Assembly (NCBI GenBank): GCA_035316025.1
Contig: DATFXL010000022.1
Span: 1 to 6,505 of the forward strand
Length of the DNA stretch: 6,505 nt
Origin: JALZAA01 sp035316025
GTDB taxonomy: Bacteria; Actinomycetota; Acidimicrobiia; IMCC26256; JACDBD01
Direction of reading: 5' to 3'
A program made the position numbers and the translations under genes. The notes beneath the pieces were generated by a model. The model was given only the letters and a program-made list of their open reading frames with translations. It had not been told where the DNA came from and did no database searches. Positions 5,442 through 6,505 of the stretch are shown here, piece after piece (the first letter of the stretch is position 1; every line of letters begins with the position of its first letter).

Positions 5442-6221
5442 TCAGCTGCCGGTGTAGCGCGGCTCGCGATCTTCAGCGCGGGCCGCCCGGAGCTCGGCGA
5501 TGTCGTCGCTCCGGTTGACGAACGTCTGGTAGATCATCTCGTCGGCCATCGACGACCGGATCGCGGGCACGGCCAGGTGCCGGATGACCTCGCGGGCCAT
5601 CTTCACGGCGACGGCGGGCAGGGAGGCGATGTGCTGCGCGACCTCCCGAGCGGCTTGGTCGAGGTCTTCTCCGGGGACGACCCGGCTCACGACGCCATGG
5701 GTGAGCGCCTCGTCGGCGGTGAGCACCCGGCTGGTCAGCACGAGGTCGGTGGCGAGGCCGGCGCCCGCCATCTCGAACAGGGCTGCGACCCCGCCCGTAT
5801 CGGGGATCACGCCGTAGGTGAGCTCGGGCAGGCGGAAGCGCGCGTCTTCGCTCGCGATGCGCATGTCGCACAGCAACGCGCGTTGGAACGAGGCGCCCAT
5901 GACCCACCCCTTGCAGGCGACGATCACGGGGGCGTCGAGCTCCCAGAGCTGCTGGATGCCGCGATGGCCCCGACGCATGAGCTCGTGGTGCGACAGGGGT
6001 ACCTGGTGCAAGCCGATCGCGCCCACGTCGCGGCCGGACGAGAAGGACTTCCCCTCGCCCCGCCAGATCACGACTCTGACCTCAGAATGCTCCCGGATCT
6101 CGCCGAGGATCTCGAAGAGGCGCGCATCCATCTCGTCGTCGAACGCGTTGTGCTTGTCGGGGTTGTCGTTGGTGATCGTCGCGATCGCGCCGTCGAGCTC
6201 GAGCCGCACCCGGTCCGTCAT
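5442..6221 (-). CDS. enoyl-CoA hydratase/isomerase (crotonase) family protein
   Basis: This 259-residue protein has the usual length of the crotonase family, which acts on acyl-CoA thioesters. Visible landmarks are N-P-D-K-H-N-A at 20-26, the first oxyanion-hole segment F-S-S-G-R-D at 60-65, the second around G109-A110, C-D at 118-119, P-E at 132-133 and I-P-D-T-G-G at 139-144. Two glutamates catalyse hydration in true hydratases (Glu144 and Glu164 in rat numbering). Here the first is Gln113 and only the second, Glu133, is kept, at the correct 20-residue spacing. Losing the first while keeping the second is typical of delta3-delta2-enoyl-CoA isomerases, so isomerase activity is more likely than hydration, though other crotonase reactions are possible. 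Upstream of ATG 6221 there is no clear Shine-Dalgarno. The gene leads a probable operon with the DECR-like reductase, which would supply exactly such a 3-enoyl-CoA substrate. Confidence 0.9.
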   Translation of the reverse strand: MTDRVRLELDGAIATITNDNPDKHNAFDDEMDARLFEILGEIREHSEVRVVIWRGEGKSFSSGRDVGAIGLHQVPLSHHELMRRGHRGIQQLWELDAPVIVACKGWVMGASFQRALLCDMRIASEDARFRLPELTYGVIPDTGGVAALFEMAGAGLATDLVLTSRVLTADEALTHGVVSRVVPGEDLDQAAREVAQHIASLPAVAVKMAREVIRHLAVPAIRSSMADEMIYQTFVNRSDDIAELRAARAEDREPRYTGS

Positions 6222-6230
6222 CCGTGCGAC

Positions 6231-6236
6231 ACCCTA
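6231..6236 (-). promoter_or_regulatory. possible -10 element of the crotonase-SDR operon
   Basis: TAGGGT fits the TANNNT pattern of actinobacterial -10 elements and lies 9 bases before ATG 6221. A start site 6-8 bases downstream would give a nearly leaderless mRNA, consistent with the lack of a ribosome site. No good -35 is seen, and read-through from the tRNA gene is the alternative. Confidence 0.25.
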
Positions 6237-6260
6237 GACAAGCAACGACGAGATGCAGCG

Positions 6261-6332
6261 AGGCGGCGGCGGGAATCGAACCCGCGTAAAAGGTTTTGCA
6301 GACCTCTGCCTGGGCCACTCGGCTACGCCGCC
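6261..6332 (-). tRNA. tRNA-Cys (anticodon GCA)
   Basis: The full cloverleaf can be drawn on the minus strand over 72 bases. The 7-bp acceptor stem pairs GGCGGCG (6326-6332) with CGCCGCC (6262-6268). The D arm is at 6308-6323. The anticodon stem is 6302-6306 with 6290-6294, with a 7-base loop and anticodon GCA at 6297-6299. There is a short 4-base variable loop (6286-6289), and a T stem GCGGG/CCCGC with loop TTCGATT (6274-6280). The discriminator base at 6261 is U, the identity base of cysteine tRNAs. The CCA end is not encoded (CGC follows) and must be added by the nucleotidyltransferase. The crotonase gene starts 39 bases downstream on the same strand. No terminator is seen between them. Confidence 0.97.
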
Positions 6333-6366
6333 GTGCGCATCTGTGCAGGTCAGCCGGTTGGCCGGG

Positions 6367-6402
6367 CGCACCCCGACGCACCGAAACGCACCGCCGAGCA
6401 CC
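6367..6402. repeat. GCACC repeated every 10 bp, four copies
   Basis: GCACC occurs at 6368-6372, 6378-6382, 6388-6392 and 6398-6402, exactly 10 bp apart; the first three are extended to CGCACC. The bases between copies are not conserved. The series ends about 35 bp upstream of the tRNA-Cys gene, and on the tRNA strand it reads GGTGC. One-turn spacing places all copies on one face of the helix, which suggests protein binding, though function is inferred only from the spacing. Confidence 0.5.
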
Positions 6403-6406
6403 AGGC

Positions 6407-6428
6407 ACTTTGCCATGACTTTGCCATG
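6407..6428. repeat. 11-bp perfect tandem direct repeat
   Basis: ACTTTGCCATG occurs at 6407-6417 and again directly at 6418-6428. The second copy runs into the 8-bp palindrome GCCATGGC (6423-6430). It lies about 75-95 bp upstream of tRNA-Cys. It is more A/T-rich than its surroundings and is not part of a recognisable gene. Confidence 0.65.
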
Positions 6429-6440
6429 GCGATGCCGCCT

Positions 6441-6460
6441 GGTCCCTCAGCCGGTACGCG
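6441..6460 (-). repeat. block shared with the GAF-ANTAR leader
   Basis: On the minus strand this reads CGCGTAC, three bases, CTGAGGGACC. It is the second copy of the two-block element at 3605-3628, same strand and order. It lies about 110 bases upstream of the tRNA-Cys 5' end. Confidence 0.4.
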
Positions 6461-6505
6461 CTCTCCTCCCTGACGCACGACGGCAGCGTACCCGGACCAC
6501 GATCA

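Larger units (their letters stand above)
6333..6505. other. non-coding region upstream of tRNA-Cys
   Basis: No credible gene is seen in these 173 bases; open frames that cross it continue antisense to the crotonase gene and tRNA or are short. It should hold the tRNA promoter, but no convincing -35/-10 pair is visible. It contains a helically phased GCACC series, an 11-bp tandem duplication and a block shared with the GAF-ANTAR leader, each listed separately. Confidence 0.6.

Noticed and set aside
4632..6473. 613-codon open frame on the plus strand
   Set aside because: It runs antisense through the SDR, the crotonase and the tRNA-Cys gene and has no family features; it is a GC-driven shadow.
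6222..6505. Integration site of a mobile element at tRNA-Cys
   Set aside because: The tRNA is intact, no integrase or repeated tRNA 3' end is seen, and the gene after its 3' end is ordinary metabolic. The 11-bp repeat is on the 5' side, not the usual attachment side.

Overview
This GC-rich window carries seven protein-coding genes and one tRNA. The organism is most likely an actinobacterium or a relative. The evidence is high GC with GC-rich third codon positions, frequent GTG starts, purine-rich ribosome-binding sites, and two adjacent GAF-ANTAR genes, an architecture especially common in Actinobacteria. I cannot place it further, and an uncultured or metagenomic lineage is possible.

Layout: (1) Positions 1-2093, plus strand, hold two alpha/beta hydrolases joined by an ATGA overlap. 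The first is cytoplasmic-looking and cut off by the window start. The second is about twice as long and carries an export signal. (2) Positions 2110-3514, minus strand, hold two paralogous GAF-ANTAR regulators one base apart, preceded by a structured 173-base leader/intergenic region. (3) Positions 3688-4410, minus strand, hold a Crp/Fnr-type regulator. (4) Positions 4521-6221, minus strand, hold a probable two-gene operon. A crotonase-fold enzyme with an isomerase-like active site is followed by a short-chain dehydrogenase whose sequence and displaced catalytic residues match the 2,4-dienoyl-CoA reductase (DECR) family. (5) Positions 6261-6332, minus strand, hold tRNA-Cys(GCA), with a repeat-bearing non-coding stretch upstream of it to the window end.

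How the parts may work together: the crotonase/DECR pair makes biochemical sense as an auxiliary module of beta-oxidation for unsaturated acyl-CoAs. A DECR1-type enzyme gives a 3-enoyl-CoA, and an enoyl-CoA isomerase moves the double bond back to position 2. The Crp/Fnr and GAF-ANTAR proteins are signal-responsive regulators. ANTAR domains generally act by binding RNA and preventing transcription termination. The hydrolase pair is translationally coupled, but its substrates are unknown.

The least expected signals are non-coding. The leader of the GAF-ANTAR pair contains an overlapping set of GTACG/CGTAC half-sites, a strong hairpin close to the start codon, and blocks shared with the upstream regions of the Crp gene and of tRNA-Cys. 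The region upstream of tRNA-Cys has short repeats spaced by one helical turn. No mobile element, CRISPR array or obvious defence system was found.
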